NCBI GenBank assembly: GCA_028023455.1
Contig: JAQFVV010000030.1
Location: forward strand, 4,918,501 to 4,982,500
Direction: 5' to 3'
DNA from: Epiperipatus broadwayi
Lineage: Eukaryota > Onychophora > Udeonychophora > Euonychophora > Peripatidae
Length of the DNA stretch: 64,000 nt
Part shown: positions 1 to 12,564 of the stretch, piece by piece
Layout: every line of letters starts with the position of its first letter
How positions within the stretch are numbered: the stretch's first letter is position 1
Notes under the pieces: generated by a model
Told to the model about the DNA's origin: nothing
What the model saw: only the letters and a program-made list of their open reading frames with translations
Database searches by the model: none
Position numbers and translations under genes: made by a program

Positions 1-1240
1 ACAAGCCGCCTGGTATTCCGTCCATGCACCGCAAGTTATTATTGTAGTGTACCTTAATCCTTGCAACCATCAGTACATCAGTATTATATATTATATTTTT
101 ATATAAAACCGCCTCCCATTTATCCGTATACGCAATGGTTTGAATCTATTAAATAAAACAACTTAATATAAGCTAGTAGTTAAATATTTTAAGTGCTCCA
201 ATTACTCTGATTCTCATATCAACCTGTACATCCATTTAAACACATAAATATTGGCATGAGTTTGTTAATCAGTACAAACCGATTATTGATGACTAGCAGC
301 AATTTATTATAAAATACATATGAGAGTTTTACCGTACCTGTAAATAATATTATTCAATGCTTTCAATAATTTATTAAAAATTTATCTAACCTAATTTTGT
401 CTCTCTTGCATTACTACTCTCGACATCTAGTCAATCACCTGCTGTCTGTATCGACAACTTAAATATATACATTAAATTATTGGCCGTGCCAATATCCCGA
501 CTATAAGGTATCTATGAAATAGCTGATTGTAGGTAATTTAGTCTGTGTTTTTCGATGAGCTAGAAAAGGGAACACCCCGTACCGTTGTAATATTGTCATC
601 GGTGGGTCATGCCAGGGTTGGGTTTGAATTTAGTTTGCATTTTGGAATCTATTCCTAGACGTGGACTGGGTTTGAATTCGGATTACTGTGTGTGATGAAG
701 CATGGTGATTTTTTTTTACCGGTACAATATATGCTGAAACGATAAATAATCACCAATATATGTATTTCATGCTAAACCAGCAATCATCAGTTGGTCCAGA
801 TTATCATCTCCCACACATATATACTATAAGTAATGAAACATTTAGCATTTCTTGATTATATAAACACTCTCCCACTTAAAATATACAAAAGTTTATTTTA
901 AATCATTTCACCTTAATTAAATGACTACATATATGCACATATATGATTATAATTCAGATTGAAAGCAAAATGAGAAATTTAAAAAAAAATTATAAGCTGA
1001 GTTTAGTTTCGGTTATTTTGCCTTTTCTTTAAGTAAGTTGAAATGAAAACTATCTTTGATTTCCTTTATAATAAATAAAAAAAACATTAATCCAATTTCG
1101 AATGCCCCTTGTGCCTCTGCTGTTTCTGTCTAAGGTAAAATAATATATATAAAAAAAATGACAGAACATTTTATTACTCTCGACTTCCAAACATTATATA
1201 TAATTTATTATAGGGATCTAGATGAATCCTATTATACGAG
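1..1240. other. AT-rich spacer
   Basis: No gene is visible. It contains a short repeat copy at 741-812 and two nearby direct GGGTTTGAATT repeats (about 630-675). Confidence 0.5.
741..812. repeat. Dispersed repeat, inverted relative to 14254-14324
   Basis: About 70 bases here are nearly the exact reverse complement of 14254-14324, including the words TTGGTCCAGATTATC and GCTAAACCAGCAATC. The second copy is the interior of a foldback element, so this is probably a fragment of the same family. Confidence 0.75.
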
Positions 1241-1242
1241 AA

Positions 1243-1463
1243 AAAAAAATCAAAAACCTTCTAATAGTAACATTCACTAACATATTTATAAAACCTTAAA
1301 TCACACATATATAAAAACTAAATGTACGTATATATTTTTCACTGGTTATAATATAAAAAAAAAAAAAATTGAAAACTAATAAGGGGTTAAGTTACATGTT
1401 TACAAAACCTTCAGTCAAACACAAAAAAATTAAATGTATGTATACGTTTCCATTGATTACAAT
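1243..1463. repeat. Imperfect tandem duplication, unit about 117 bp
   Basis: 1243-1352 and 1360-1463 align through A tracts, ATTTATAAAACCTT/GTTTACAAAACCTT and AAATGTACGTATA/AAATGTATGTATA. The copies have diverged by many substitutions. Confidence 0.6.
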
Positions 1464-1681
1464 CTTATAAAGATAAGATATATAAATACTATTTATATAT
1501 TAAATAGACAATCACCATCTTAACAAATGATAAATTTTATATTCAAGCGCTTTCAAAGGTCTAAGCCTTCAAACTAATACAACAAAATTTAAGTCTTACC
1601 GGTAACTTTTGAAATTGTATACGTCTTTATTTAGATAGCCATAGAAACATTCTAGTTCACAGCTAGTACTGACTGCTTATT

Positions 1682-2140
1682 ATGATTTCAGTCCTCTACA
1701 TGTCCATTTTTCTATTTTTTACTTTCTGCTTCGGTTATCCATTAACAGCAGCAGGCATTAGTCGGCAAGATTTTTCTGGCACTCTACATTTCTTCACTAC
1801 ATCATTCTGGCTCCAGCAAACAGTCGAGAGTCTATTCAGCCATTTGAACTACAGCACCCATTTAAGTTTACTCATATATCTGGACTACAGAATGTTGGTG
1901 TTTCACGATCTTATTCAGCAGGGGGCTAATATACTCCTAGTTGCAGAGATCTCTGTCCAAAAACTAATTTCTTTTCTGATTCAAAAGTTTTCTTTATGGC
2001 AGGTTTCAATCCAAGCTGCAGAGCTCTTCATGGGTACAAGAGAGGGAACAACAGACAAGCTCTCAATTTATAGCTACTTGTTGGCCATCTTGCATTCCAA
2101 TCCCATTATTTCATTACCTTATATAATTATTCCTATCTAA
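1682..2140 (+). other. 152-codon open frame, doubtful
   Basis: The frame begins with a signal-peptide-like hydrophobic run and has a more balanced base composition than its surroundings. No domain is recognisable, and there is no repeat or conserved cysteine pattern. The composition could equally come from a decayed coding sequence on the opposite strand, or from a repeat. I would not annotate it as a gene without expression evidence. Confidence 0.15.
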
Positions 2141-2149
2141 CTTAAAATC

Positions 2150-3055
2150 TTTTCTCTAACGAGTTCTGCAATTCCAAGAATTTCTCTTTGTTATCTAAAA
2201 TTAAAAACATAAAATGTTGTGAATGTATTTTTTTATTTAATCTACATTCACTGTAGTTGGATTTAGTGTTTTTAGTTAAATCACAGTGAATGGTGAAAGC
2301 AAGCATATATATATGTAGCTTTAATAGGGAGTTGGATAAATGGAGAACTAGTATGGAGAGTAAAAATAGTATATATATATAAGTAAATGGAATAATTTAT
2401 GGTAATAGCAAGGAAAGTAGTTTACTGTTTAAAGCTTGAACATGCAGATAGTGGGGGTTGGAAAAGATAAGGGTGATTTAGATATAAAGACCATGGAGTT
2501 GACAAAGATTATGTTGTGGAAATGGGATGGAGCAGGATAGAGAAGAAAATATGGGAAAAATTTAGGGCAGGGAATGGAAAGCGAAGGTAACGTGGCTAAC
2601 AGGTTTCTCTGGACATAGTGGTTGAGAGATTCCCAACTCCAAAAAAGTAGAAGTCACAGCACAACAAATAACATTTTTTAAAAAGCTAAATTTGTTACTT
2701 TTCAGATATTACATTTATTATTATTATGAGATATGAAAAAAACAATAAACATGAAGTTTCCAGCCTTATCTGAGAACTTAAAAATTTGGTTATTGTAATT
2801 ATAATGAATACACTCATCCTAGACAATTAATTAATGATATGTTATTGTACATAGAAGTTTTTTTTCATATCGAACTAATTCTATCTTTTCATTTCTGACA
2901 TGAGCGCTACTTAAGGTACTAGTGGAGATAGTGTGCCGCAATTGCATTTTTTAAAAAAATTTATAATCTTCATAAATAGAAATTAAATATTTATCAGATA
3001 TATTTCATGCAGTAAAAAAGCTTTGAAACAAAACAAAACTTCTTTTAATGAATAA
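2150..3055. other. Spacer with a purine-rich block, unassigned
   Basis: 2410-2660 is G/A-rich and looks like decayed coding DNA, possibly from a retroelement, but no motif is recognisable. The rest is AT-rich. Confidence 0.25.
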
Positions 3056-3063
3056 TATTTCTA

Positions 3064-3240
3064 TAGTGGTTGTTTTCACTACAGCACTCTCATGCAAGGA
3101 AGGGTCATGTTCCTCTCTATCCACTTTTAACATTTTGTGGAGGGATGTAATCATAAACATATGAGTCCACAAGGTATTAAAAGCGGGTAGAAATGAATCT
3201 CTTTGCGTGAGAGCGATATAGTGAAAACAACGTATTCATT
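3064..3240. mobile_element. Foldback MITE, about 175 bp
   Basis: The ends form an inverted repeat: GTTGTTTTCACTA near 3070 matches the reverse complement of TAGTGAAAACAAC near 3220. The match continues inward over about 80 bases per arm, including AGCACTCTCATGCAA against GCGTGAGAGCG. A clear target duplication could not be fixed, so the superfamily is open. Confidence 0.65.
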
Positions 3241-3952
3241 AAATCTCTAGTCTCATGAATGACTAATTAAAATTAATAAAACAAAAAACCTTTTCGAACG
3301 GATACTCATTTTTTTATTGCGACTTGTTAAAATGTATTAAGGACAAAATCCATCTGTAATACTAATAGCTGAAAAACTGTATTTGAGGGAAGAACTAATT
3401 TTTTTCTGAAAAATTAATCTTGAAAAAATAGTTTTGGTTATTATTATATTTTTAATTTATTTCTTGGAAATATTTCACTCGAGAAAAATATTTTATTTAA
3501 AAATAGGGCTTATAGAAAAATAAAATTTCTAAAATGTTTAAGCTAGGAAAAAAAAGACTATGCTATAGATACTTGAACATAAGATATGAAATATTCAGTA
3601 CTGATTTAGTATGCGCTCACAGCCATTTTGAATCATAAGAACCACCCAAAACCCAGGCTGGCACATCCAAACGATAAATGACATTGATCAATCTACATGT
3701 CACTATCTGACCATGTTACAAAATCTCCACTTCCATCAATAATAATAAAAAAAATTTCATAGTTATAAAAAATGTAATCACATGATAAAAAAATTAAAAT
3801 GCAAATTTCTCAATTTTCACTGATATAAAATTAAAATGCAGTTTTTAAATCCCAATTTTCATCAATAATAATTAAAGAAAATGACCATTTCCAAATTGCC
3901 AATTTGATCAATAAAAAAAAAAAAAAATTCATATTTTAAGAAATCTAATCAG

Positions 3953-4373
3953 TTCTTACTTATGGATCTGAGACTTGGACACTTAATAGAAGAGCAATAC
4001 AGAGACTTCAGACCACTCAAAGGAGTATGGAAAGATGTATGTTGGGAGTAACAAGAAGAGATCGAAAACGCAATGTATGGGTAAGACAACAAACAGGTGT
4101 TACTGACCTTGTTGAAAAAATTAAAAGATTGAAATGGAGTTGGGCTGGACATATTGCTAGAAGAAATGATAATAGATGGACAATTGAAATTTTAAACTGG
4201 ATTCCAAGAGATTGTAAAAGACCCAGAAAGAGACCATATGTGAGATGGATGGATGAAATAAAATGTGCAGGGGTGTTGTGGAAAAGAGAAGCTAAAGATT
4301 GGAGAAGATGGATTAAACTTGGAGAGACCTTCATCCTGCAGTGGATTGATAATGGTTGATGATGATGAATCAC
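3953..4373 (+). mobile_element. RTE-type LINE, 3' end of the reverse-transcriptase frame
   Basis: An open frame, continuing upstream of the ATG at 4027, encodes the typical C-terminal region of RTE LINEs. It has YGSETW near the start, then RRD, LKWSWAGHIAR, RWxxxIL, RPxxRWxDEI and a final LGExFIxQW, and ends at 4359. The tail is GGTTGATGATGATG, typical of RTE 3' ends. It is 5'-truncated. Flanking AATCA repeats look like a target duplication, and the uninterrupted target survives in the opposite palindrome arm at about 9748-9765. Confidence 0.88.
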
Positions 4374-6339
4374 ATGATTAAAAAATTAAAACATTTCGCA
4401 ATTTTCATCGAGAAAAACTAAAATCTTTGTTTGATCAGACTTCAGCATCCTTGCCCATGCCAGCGTTACAAAATCGCCATTTTTATCAATAAAAAATTTT
4501 TTCCGTAGTTATAAGAAATCTAATCATGTGATTAAAATAAATGCAATTTTCATAAATAATAATTAAAAAAAAAAACAATTTTAAGCAAAAATTATAAAAC
4601 TATAACGCATTTTTTGTACAGTTATACTTCATGTAATCACGTGACTAAAAGTCACAAATTATATCAATTCTAAAATTACAAAAGCACATTTCTTAGGACA
4701 ATGGGGGGAGGGTAAAGAGATAAAAATGCAATTATTATACAGTTACGCTTGATATAATCACGTGACTAATTTTACATCAATAATTCAAAAATTACAAAAT
4801 CACAATTTTTATCAATAATTACAAAATCAAAATGCATTTTTTTCGCAAATATTTTAAAGTAACCTACTATTTGCGAATTAAGGAAATATATTTATAAATA
4901 ACAGCACATATATCAATAAAAGGAATCTAATATTTGCTCCAATACTTAATAAATTATGTTAGCATTGTTGATATTGCTAAATTGTAATTACACTAAGGAG
5001 GGATCTCACCAACAATTGTTGATGCTTAATCTTGTCTTTAAAACATTATGTTAATAAAACAGATCTTTAATATTTGCTCTTAGCTTTACTTGGCCGAGTG
5101 CAGGTACATATATATATAAATAAGTAGGACATGGATTTTTATTTAATGTAAAATTTTAAAATTAAAGCATAAACATAATAATTACTTCCATAGATAAATG
5201 TATGCTAGAAATCAATATTTTAATAGGCAATTTTGTAAAACTTGTTAACGCACCCAATGTATTACATGATAAATGTATATTAAAAGTAAATCACTCATTA
5301 CCCTTTATGGGGTTCTCCGAAATCACAAAGAAAACATTTCCTAGGACTATGGGGGGAAAGGCGTAATGATAATAAAAACAGATTTTTCTTTATATATTTC
5401 CACCCCTTAACTCTACACAAATCATCCCTTGGGATATTGTGGGGAAAAGTAAGGTGTTATTTACATTTTAATAAATTTGATCCCTTCACCATCCAATCTT
5501 TGATTATAAGTAAACAAATTAGGCCATCAAACATGTTACATTTCTTATATATTAAATTACAACTACATTAATGAGGATTAAAATAATACATGCTTTATTT
5601 TTATGTGGGATTTTTCTTTCCATATATGTATATAAAATTTTACCGAAGAAGTTTGGAAGTATCGTTGAAGCACTTAAATTAATATACAGTATGTCTTCAC
5701 GATGCACTTGATTTGACTTAACTTGATATTTCACCATTGATGTTGATCTGATGGACATGCTTTCATGAAAAGGCTAGTGGATTATTGATTTGAACTACTG
5801 ATAGACAACTCAGCGCAGTTTCTATACTGGCATCTGAAACATCTTAGATGACTACTGAACACTAATGCTGGAACATTCATTGTGAGTCCACCTTTCTTCC
5901 CGATGACACAGAAAAACCCGACTGGGACTACTCATGCATTTTTATATGATCAAGATACTTATATACAGCTGAACTAGAATTTTATATTATTATATATTTA
6001 ACAAAATATCACCCTCAGTATTTATAAGGTAATCTATCAAGGAGCTTTGGGAATTTTTTTATTAATTAATTAGTAATATTTTCAGTTAATGACTATTCGC
6101 TTTATTTCAATTTTAATTATTTTTTTATGCGAAGTTCTTACTTTTCCAATACTCTTTATATACACTCATTGCACTGTAGCATTTGATCTTGTTGTGTTTG
6201 GTCTGGATTACAGACCCAACTTACAGAAAAATAATACAAATACCCGAGTTACAATAAATATAATCTTTATTATATCTACAAATATATATAATACATGAGA
6301 ATATATACAATACTGAATATTATAGATTAATATAAACTC

Positions 6340-6800
6340 TGGGCTCTGCATCTTGTGATCCTACCACTTCCAGCTACACCTGATAGCTTGCCTCACGGGT
6401 AGGGGGTATGACTTGCGGCTGTAAAATACAGCTTGCTTCAAGTCAACAGTAGTTTTAGCAACATCCGGTCCATCTGGGGACTTGCCTAACTACATGGACA
6501 AATAGTGTATTCTTATCATGGATATGCTTGTTACTGTTCAGGTTAGTAGAGCTTCCCTGGAAGAACACGTACTGTCTTTGTAGAGAAGATGGATGTTCTC
6601 CCCTGTTCTCACAAAAGGCTGAATATTTATAGCCAGATCACTGACCTTATTGAAAACGTTCGGATTCAGCAAGCATCCTTGCTTATTGGCCTGTACTAAT
6701 CATTGGCTATGTGTTTATTTGTGCATCAGCCTATTGGCCAGCAGCAAACAATGCTTAATCTGATCAGATAAAGAAGGAATCCGTCCACTTCTGAGGAAAG
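6340..6800 (+). repeat. Dispersed repeat family A, copy 1
   Basis: It aligns with 31045-31395: AGCTTGCCTCA, CTTAGCA/TTTTAGCA, CTTACTGGCAAC-like stretches, and the shared end AATCTGATCAGATAA(A/G)GAAGGAATC. There is no coding frame. It sits in the left half of the large palindrome and is absent from the other arm. Confidence 0.7.
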
Positions 6801-7904
6801 GGAGGATTATAACACTTCCGTTAACACTTTTGGGCAATGCTGTTGCTAATTTAACTCCCAAAGATGTTAAACTGGAACTATTTATCTCCTATCTTAGTAT
6901 TTGAATAAGGCAGCAATTATTGCGATTGCTTAATGGATTATTTCCATTACTGAAACTTATTCTATTGTTCTGACCACCCCAACCTGTTAAAACATTTATA
7001 TAATTATTTAACTTTTAAAATATTTAATTTTCAAATTTATTTGCATAGTTTCAACAAGTTAAAGTAACTACTGTTATATACACATGCACTTATTATCTAT
7101 GTGCATGAGTTTAACGAATCTGTATGTGAAGTTAAACGGTGGGAAATAAAAGAAGCACGCATATATGTACTGTTTCCATATGATCAATTTTACATTATCT
7201 ATGGATTGATTCCCGAAAAACAGAAGAGATATAAAGTTTACTTACAGAGGTGTTATTCATTTCACATTTACTTTACACCAATAATTAAGAAATCAAAACA
7301 CAAAAAAATAATAAATTTATAAAGATATACATAACCCTATGAAATAAAGCATACTATTTTTACAATGAATAGGATTTTTGTTTTTTCTTACCAGAAAGAA
7401 ATTAAAATAACTTCTAGAAGTGTTAAAATAATGCTTCTACTTAAAATAACATTTCTATAAGTGAACTTCTCTTTTGTTTTTCTGGGGCAATCCACAGATG
7501 ACGTAAAATTGATCATACTGAAGCGGTGTAAGTGTGCTTCATTTTTCTTTTTAACATCACGTTTTCATTATACTCACACCCATAGGTAATGTGTGTGTGT
7601 GTGTAACAGTAGACACTTGTTGAAACTATACAAATAAATTTGAAAATTAAATAAAAGTTAAATAATTATATAACTGCAAATGTTTCAATGGGTTGGAGTG
7701 GTCTGAACAATAAAATAAGTTTCAGTCATGGAAATAATCATTAAGCAATCACAGAAATTGCTGCCTTATTCAAATATTAAGATAGGAAATAACATAGTTC
7801 CAGTTTAACACCTTTGGGGGTTAAATTAGCAACAAACTATCCAAAAGTGTTAATGGGAGATCAAATGCTACAGGCCAGTAAGTGTATACAAAGACATATA
7901 ATTC

Positions 7905-9046
7905 AATAATTAAAAGATTTCTTTTCTTTTCAAAAACTTTATTTGTTGTATATATATATCCACTTGTTCCAACGTTTCGACTATTTTTACTCTATAGTCA
8001 TTTTCAAGGATCTAGAAAAAACATATTATATTATAACAAACTTCACATAATAAACCCAAAAATACCAAAAAAAAATCACAATAATATAAAAAACACACAA
8101 AAAAATATATAAACCCCATAAAAATTTAAATAAATAAAATCAATTAAATTAAAACACAAAATATACACCACACTTACTTGACTCCCTTCTCAAAAAACTT
8201 TCCCTTTTTACATTTTCTTTTATCCAAAAAACCAATTGTTACAATAAAACACTTAATTCCTTTTTCTTTCTTATATACTTCAAAAATGAATTTATTTCCA
8301 AAAATAATTCTTTATCTATTACTTATCCAATTCTATTTAAAACAGATTTATATCTTTTTATATATAAACTCTCTTTTACCATTCTTTCTTTATATAATCT
8401 AACCCCCTCCAACATTTTAATCTTAAAATCTGTATGTTCAACTTCCTTTCTATGTATATTTATTTACATTGAATTCCTATCTCTCAAATGCTGTTTCAAT
8501 CTTGTCTCTAATTTGTTCTTTGTTGTACCAATATATGATACATCTCTATTATCTTTTTTACAATCCAAAACATTCTATTTTATAAATAGCATTCATGTTT
8601 TCAACATTCCTATTTTTTATCATTACCTAAATTACATTTCCTTTTATATACTGGTTTCAACAATAAACCACATTCCTTCCCATATTTCTTATTCATATCC
8701 CTCATTATCTTTTTAATCTTAAAAAAAGTACTTTTTGACACGTTATACCACTATACATAAATTCCTTCTTTTTTCCTTTCTTTTTCCTCAATTTCCTCTC
8801 AATTTTGTTTATATTCTTTTTTCCACATAATTTATTAATAATCTTAATTGGATAATCATTTTTTACTGCCTCATTTTTTATACACTCCATTTCCTCCTTA
8901 AATAACCCCTCCTCTGAACATAGATTCATTCCTCTAACTATTCTATTATTAACAATATTAATCTTATGTATGTATTCAATATCTGATTCCCAATTACTCA
9001 ATAATCTATAAAAAGTATCTTTTCTAAAAATATTGATTTCTAGCAT
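7905..9046 (-). mobile_element. Degenerate Penelope-like element, 5'-truncated
   Basis: The minus-strand frame at 9046-8705 carries the end of a Penelope reverse transcriptase: IFRKDT at the start, then NWESDIEY and NDYPIKIINK in the linker. Past several stops and a frameshift, a GIY-YIG endonuclease remnant follows at about 8485-8600 (IYKIEC, then SYIGTTKNKLETRLKQH). The 3' end at 7905-8000 contains ATGACTAT...ATAGTCGAAAC, the usual hammerhead-like sequence of Penelope terminal repeats. It cannot encode a working protein. It is inserted in the right arm of the large palindrome. Confidence 0.82.
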
Positions 9047-10149
9047 ATATTTATCTATGGATGTAATTATTTTGTTTATGCTTTAATTTTAAAAAGTTTT
9101 ACATTAAATAAAAATTTGTGTTCTACTTATATATATGTGTGTGTACCTGTGCTCTGACAAATAAAGCTAAGAATGAATATTAAAGATATGTTTTATTAAC
9201 ATAATGTTTTAAAGACAGGATTAAGCATCAACAATTGTGGGTTAGTGAGATCCCTTCTTAGTATAAATTTGAGTTTAGTAATATTAATAATGCTAACATA
9301 ATTTATTAAGTATTCGAGCTAATATTATACATTCATAATTTAACGTTTCATTGGGATGTGTGCTGTTATTTATAAATCTATTTTCTTAATTTGAAAATAG
9401 TAGGTTACTTTAAAATATTTATGAAAAATACATTTTGACTTTTTAATTATTAATATAAATTGTGATTTTTAGTCACATGATTATATCAAATATAACTACG
9501 AAAAGTGTGTTTTTATTTATTTTCTCCACATCATCCTAAGAAATGCGATTTTGTAATTTTAGAATTATTGATGTAAATTGTGACTTTTAGTCATGTAATT
9601 ATATCAAGTATAACTATAAAAATTGCATTTTATTTTTTTAATCACATAATTAGATTTATAACAATGAAAATGGTGATTTTGTAACACTGGTGTACACAGG
9701 GAAGTAGAAGAATGCAGAAGTCTGATCAAATAAAATTTATTTTTTTAATTATGTGATTAGATTTTTTATAACTATGAAAATTGGTTGTTTTTTTTTACTA
9801 TCTATGAAATTGGCATTTTTGTAATGAAGGATCATTTTTTTTATTATTATTGATGAAAATTGGGATTTGAAAACAGTGTTTTAATTTTATAATATCCTAT
9901 AAATTGCAAAATTTGCATTTAAATATTTTTTATCACAAGATTACATTTCTTATAACTATGAAAGTTTTTTTATTTATTATTATCGATGAAAATGGCGATT
10001 TTGTAATGAATGGTCGGATCACGCCAATGTGTAGATTAATTAATATCATTTATCGCTTGGATGTGTCAATCTGAGTTTTGGACAGTTCTTATAATTCAAA
10101 ATGGCTGTGAGCGCATACTAAATCAGTACCAAATATTCTTTAGGTTAAA

Positions 10150-10660
10150 CACTCTTTGACTTTTAGAGGTGAGATTCACGATTGTGAAGTTTTGTAGAAA
10201 CAACCATTGTTTAAATTAAAGAATAATTTTTTTTTCTCTACAAAGTTACTATAAAATTCACTGTGTCGTAAATTTAAACATCTCTTCTTTCATTAACTTT
10301 TTTACATTAGTTATATTAAATCTAATATTGAAGCATTTTTATATATATATTTAATACTGTATTATTTTTTTTATTAAAATAAAGTATTTAGATATTTTAA
10401 CCTAAAATTTAAATAAATTGGCTAGTTGGAATTTTATATCTAAATCATTTTCATTATATTTAGATTCCATGTCAGATTGAGATTTTGTGCACTCCAGAAA
10501 AACTAGAATTTATTAGAGAGATTTTTTTTAGATCGCGAACTGATAACTGATAAAAATTTGATTAAAGAATTAACATAATGGTGAGCGATAAAATTCCATG
10601 AAATATTTGCTAATTACAAATATTTTTAGATAAGAGACCTTACCTTATATGGAGAAGGTA
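10150..10660. other. AT-rich spacer
   Basis: Nothing recognisable beyond A/T runs. Confidence 0.4.
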
Positions 10661-10664
10661 ATTA

Positions 10665-11230
10665 ATTGTAGTAGATCAGAAAGCTATAAAAAGAGTACTA
10701 ATAAGTACATGGAGCCATTCGAGTGCATCTCCAGTTGACTTTACAGTTCCATTCCGGTATAGGAGAAATCTAGTGTCATTGCTTCAGTTAATGTGCAGTG
10801 CTCAGTAGAAATGAATTCAAGGGCAATAGCTGAATAGGCCCGCAGAGATTGGGAGATCATAGTCTCAGGAAACTGTCCGGATAGCAGCTAAATGAAGAAT
10901 TGAGTTTCCAGCAGTTTCAAGTGGAGTTATAGGTGGACTGTTGCAGAGATGGAAGCTGAAAGGAGCTTAAAGTTGTTTGCAGTGCTATACTATGATGTGT
11001 TCGTGTGCAACTAATCTGGACTGGGGCCAAAGTGTTCGTAAACCGAGCCTATTATGAACCATTTTTGTAGCATCCAGCCTGAAAGTACATTGTGGGAATT
11101 GAACATTAGTAAACTGTTGAGATTATGTTGTTGCAGACTATTCGCTATTCTGATTACTTAAAATATCGTGCTTTTATGCATATATTCACTTGCTAGCTGC
11201 CCAGTCATACTTGTGGACACAGCTGATGCT
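10665..11230. other. Unclassified GC-richer block with a TATA-like box
   Basis: The base composition is clearly more balanced than its flanks. A TATAAAAAG box lies at about 10686, but there is no long frame on either strand. It could be a solo LTR of a retrovirus-like retrotransposon or the promoter and first exon of an unseen gene. Terminal TG/CA repeats and a target duplication could not be established. Confidence 0.25.
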
Positions 11231-11743
11231 ATCAACTTTTTTAGTAATATTAAGTAGTAAATGCTTAAAGCACATAAGTATAATTTTAATACACAAAAGA
11301 AAAAAAGCATTTTTTTTTTTAACCTAACTGCACATAAAATGATATTGGATAATATTATTTCACACAGAGCTCAACTGCTTTGGACCTTATTTACATACAA
11401 TAGGCCTCATTTTAGATTTACATTCATATAAATAATTAGAAATATCTGTAACTGAATGCCTACCAAAATTACATTAATGGACATTTTTCGCCTGTCATTT
11501 CAAAAGAAAGTAAGAAAACAAAGGAAAAATGGCTCATAATGTGCGTGAAAAGTTTGAAAATTTTGACATAACTATTAACAATGTACCTTGATTAAGATTG
11601 GAGCCTTTCTTATATTAAATTATAATTTACTAGTGTAATAACTTATATTATTCAATGTAAAATTGAGTTTATTTTAAAATATTATGTATACATATTTGTA
11701 TCTTACACTAATTTAATTAAATACTTTAGTATTTTTCTTGCTA

Positions 11744-11893
11744 TGACGTATTACCACAAAGACGTACTACTCTTATCTTCCAATCTTTAAGATAACATCT
11801 AGTGATTTCCTGACAATTTTAATCGATAAAATGTGTTCAGAAATCACGTTATGTTAAAGATCGAAAGATTAGAGTCTTCGTGGCAATACGTCA
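11744..11893. mobile_element. TA-flanked foldback MITE, 150 bp
   Basis: The ends TGACGTATTACCACAAAGAC and the complement of GTCTTCGTGGCAATACGTCA form terminal inverted repeats. Homology continues inward through CTTTAAGATAAC/GTTATGTTAAAG and AAATCAC/GTGATTT. TA dinucleotides flank both sides (11742-11743 and 11894-11895), as expected for Tc1/mariner-type insertion. Confidence 0.75.
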
Positions 11894-12003
11894 TACCAAT
11901 AAAAAGCAGTAAAGAAGCCATGTGGTAGAAATCGGATGCCATGTTTGTTGTTTCTGCAAAAAAAAATATTAATATAATAAAATGTAATAACATCGGTAGA
12001 CAT

Positions 12004-12563
12004 AGCAATAATAATACTAAAAAGTACATCTAATAGCAAGAATAATACTAAAGAGGCTAACGGGTAAAAATAGCAATAATAATACTAAAGAGGACATCTA
12101 ATAGCAAGAATAATATGAAAGAGGACATCTAATAGCAAGAATAATATGAAAGAGGACATCTAATAGCAAGAATAATATGAAAGAGGACATCTAATAGCAA
12201 GAATAATATGAAAGAGGTCAACTGGTAAAAATAGGAAGAGTAATACTAAAGAGGACATCTAAGAGCAAGAATAATATGAAAGAGGACAACTAATAGCAAG
12301 AATAATACTAAAGAGGACAGCCAATAGCAAGAATAATACGAAAGAGGTCAAGTGGCAAAAATAGCAATAATAATACTAAAGAGGCCATCTAATAGCAATA
12401 ATAATACTAAAGAGGTCAACCGGTAAAAATAGCAATAATAATACTAAAGAGGACATCTAATAGCAAGAATAATACAAAAGAGGACATCTAATAGCAAGAA
12501 TAATATGAAAGAGGACATCTAATAGCAAGAATAATACTAAAGAGGACATTTAAGAGCAAGAAA
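12004..12563 (+). repeat. 31-bp minisatellite, about 18 units
   Basis: The unit is AATAGCAAGAATAATACT followed by AAAGAGGACATCT. Variants replace the middle with CAATAATAATACT, or carry a GGTAAAAATAG version at roughly every sixth unit, hinting at higher-order structure. It is non-coding. Confidence 0.95.
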
Positions 12564-12564
12564 T

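Larger units (their letters stand above)
3590..10143. mobile_element. Large nested inverted repeat (foldback-type element)
   Basis: 3590-5225 and 9025-10143 are inverted copies. Examples are TTTAGTATGCGCTCACAGCC at 3605 against GGCTGTGAGCGCATACTAAA near 10105, and GATGCTTAATC/AACATTATGTTAAT near 5020 against its complement near 9210. Inner arms at about 6805-7090 and 7585-7870 are also inverted copies around a loop of roughly 500 bp. The arms hold internal subrepeats built on AATCACATGATTA and GGACTATGGGGGG. No transposase frame is visible. Later insertions unbalance the arms: an RTE tail and a dispersed repeat on the left, a Penelope relic on the right. A non-autonomous foldback DNA element is the best reading; a segmental inverted duplication is the alternative. 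Confidence 0.8.

Noticed and set aside
4017-4373. Minus-strand frame of 118 codons
   Set aside because: It is antisense to the RTE reverse-transcriptase frame, whose motifs are clear on the plus strand.
12004-12563. CRISPR-like array of short direct repeats
   Set aside because: The units are contiguous and nearly identical throughout, without unique spacers, in an animal-type genome: a minisatellite.
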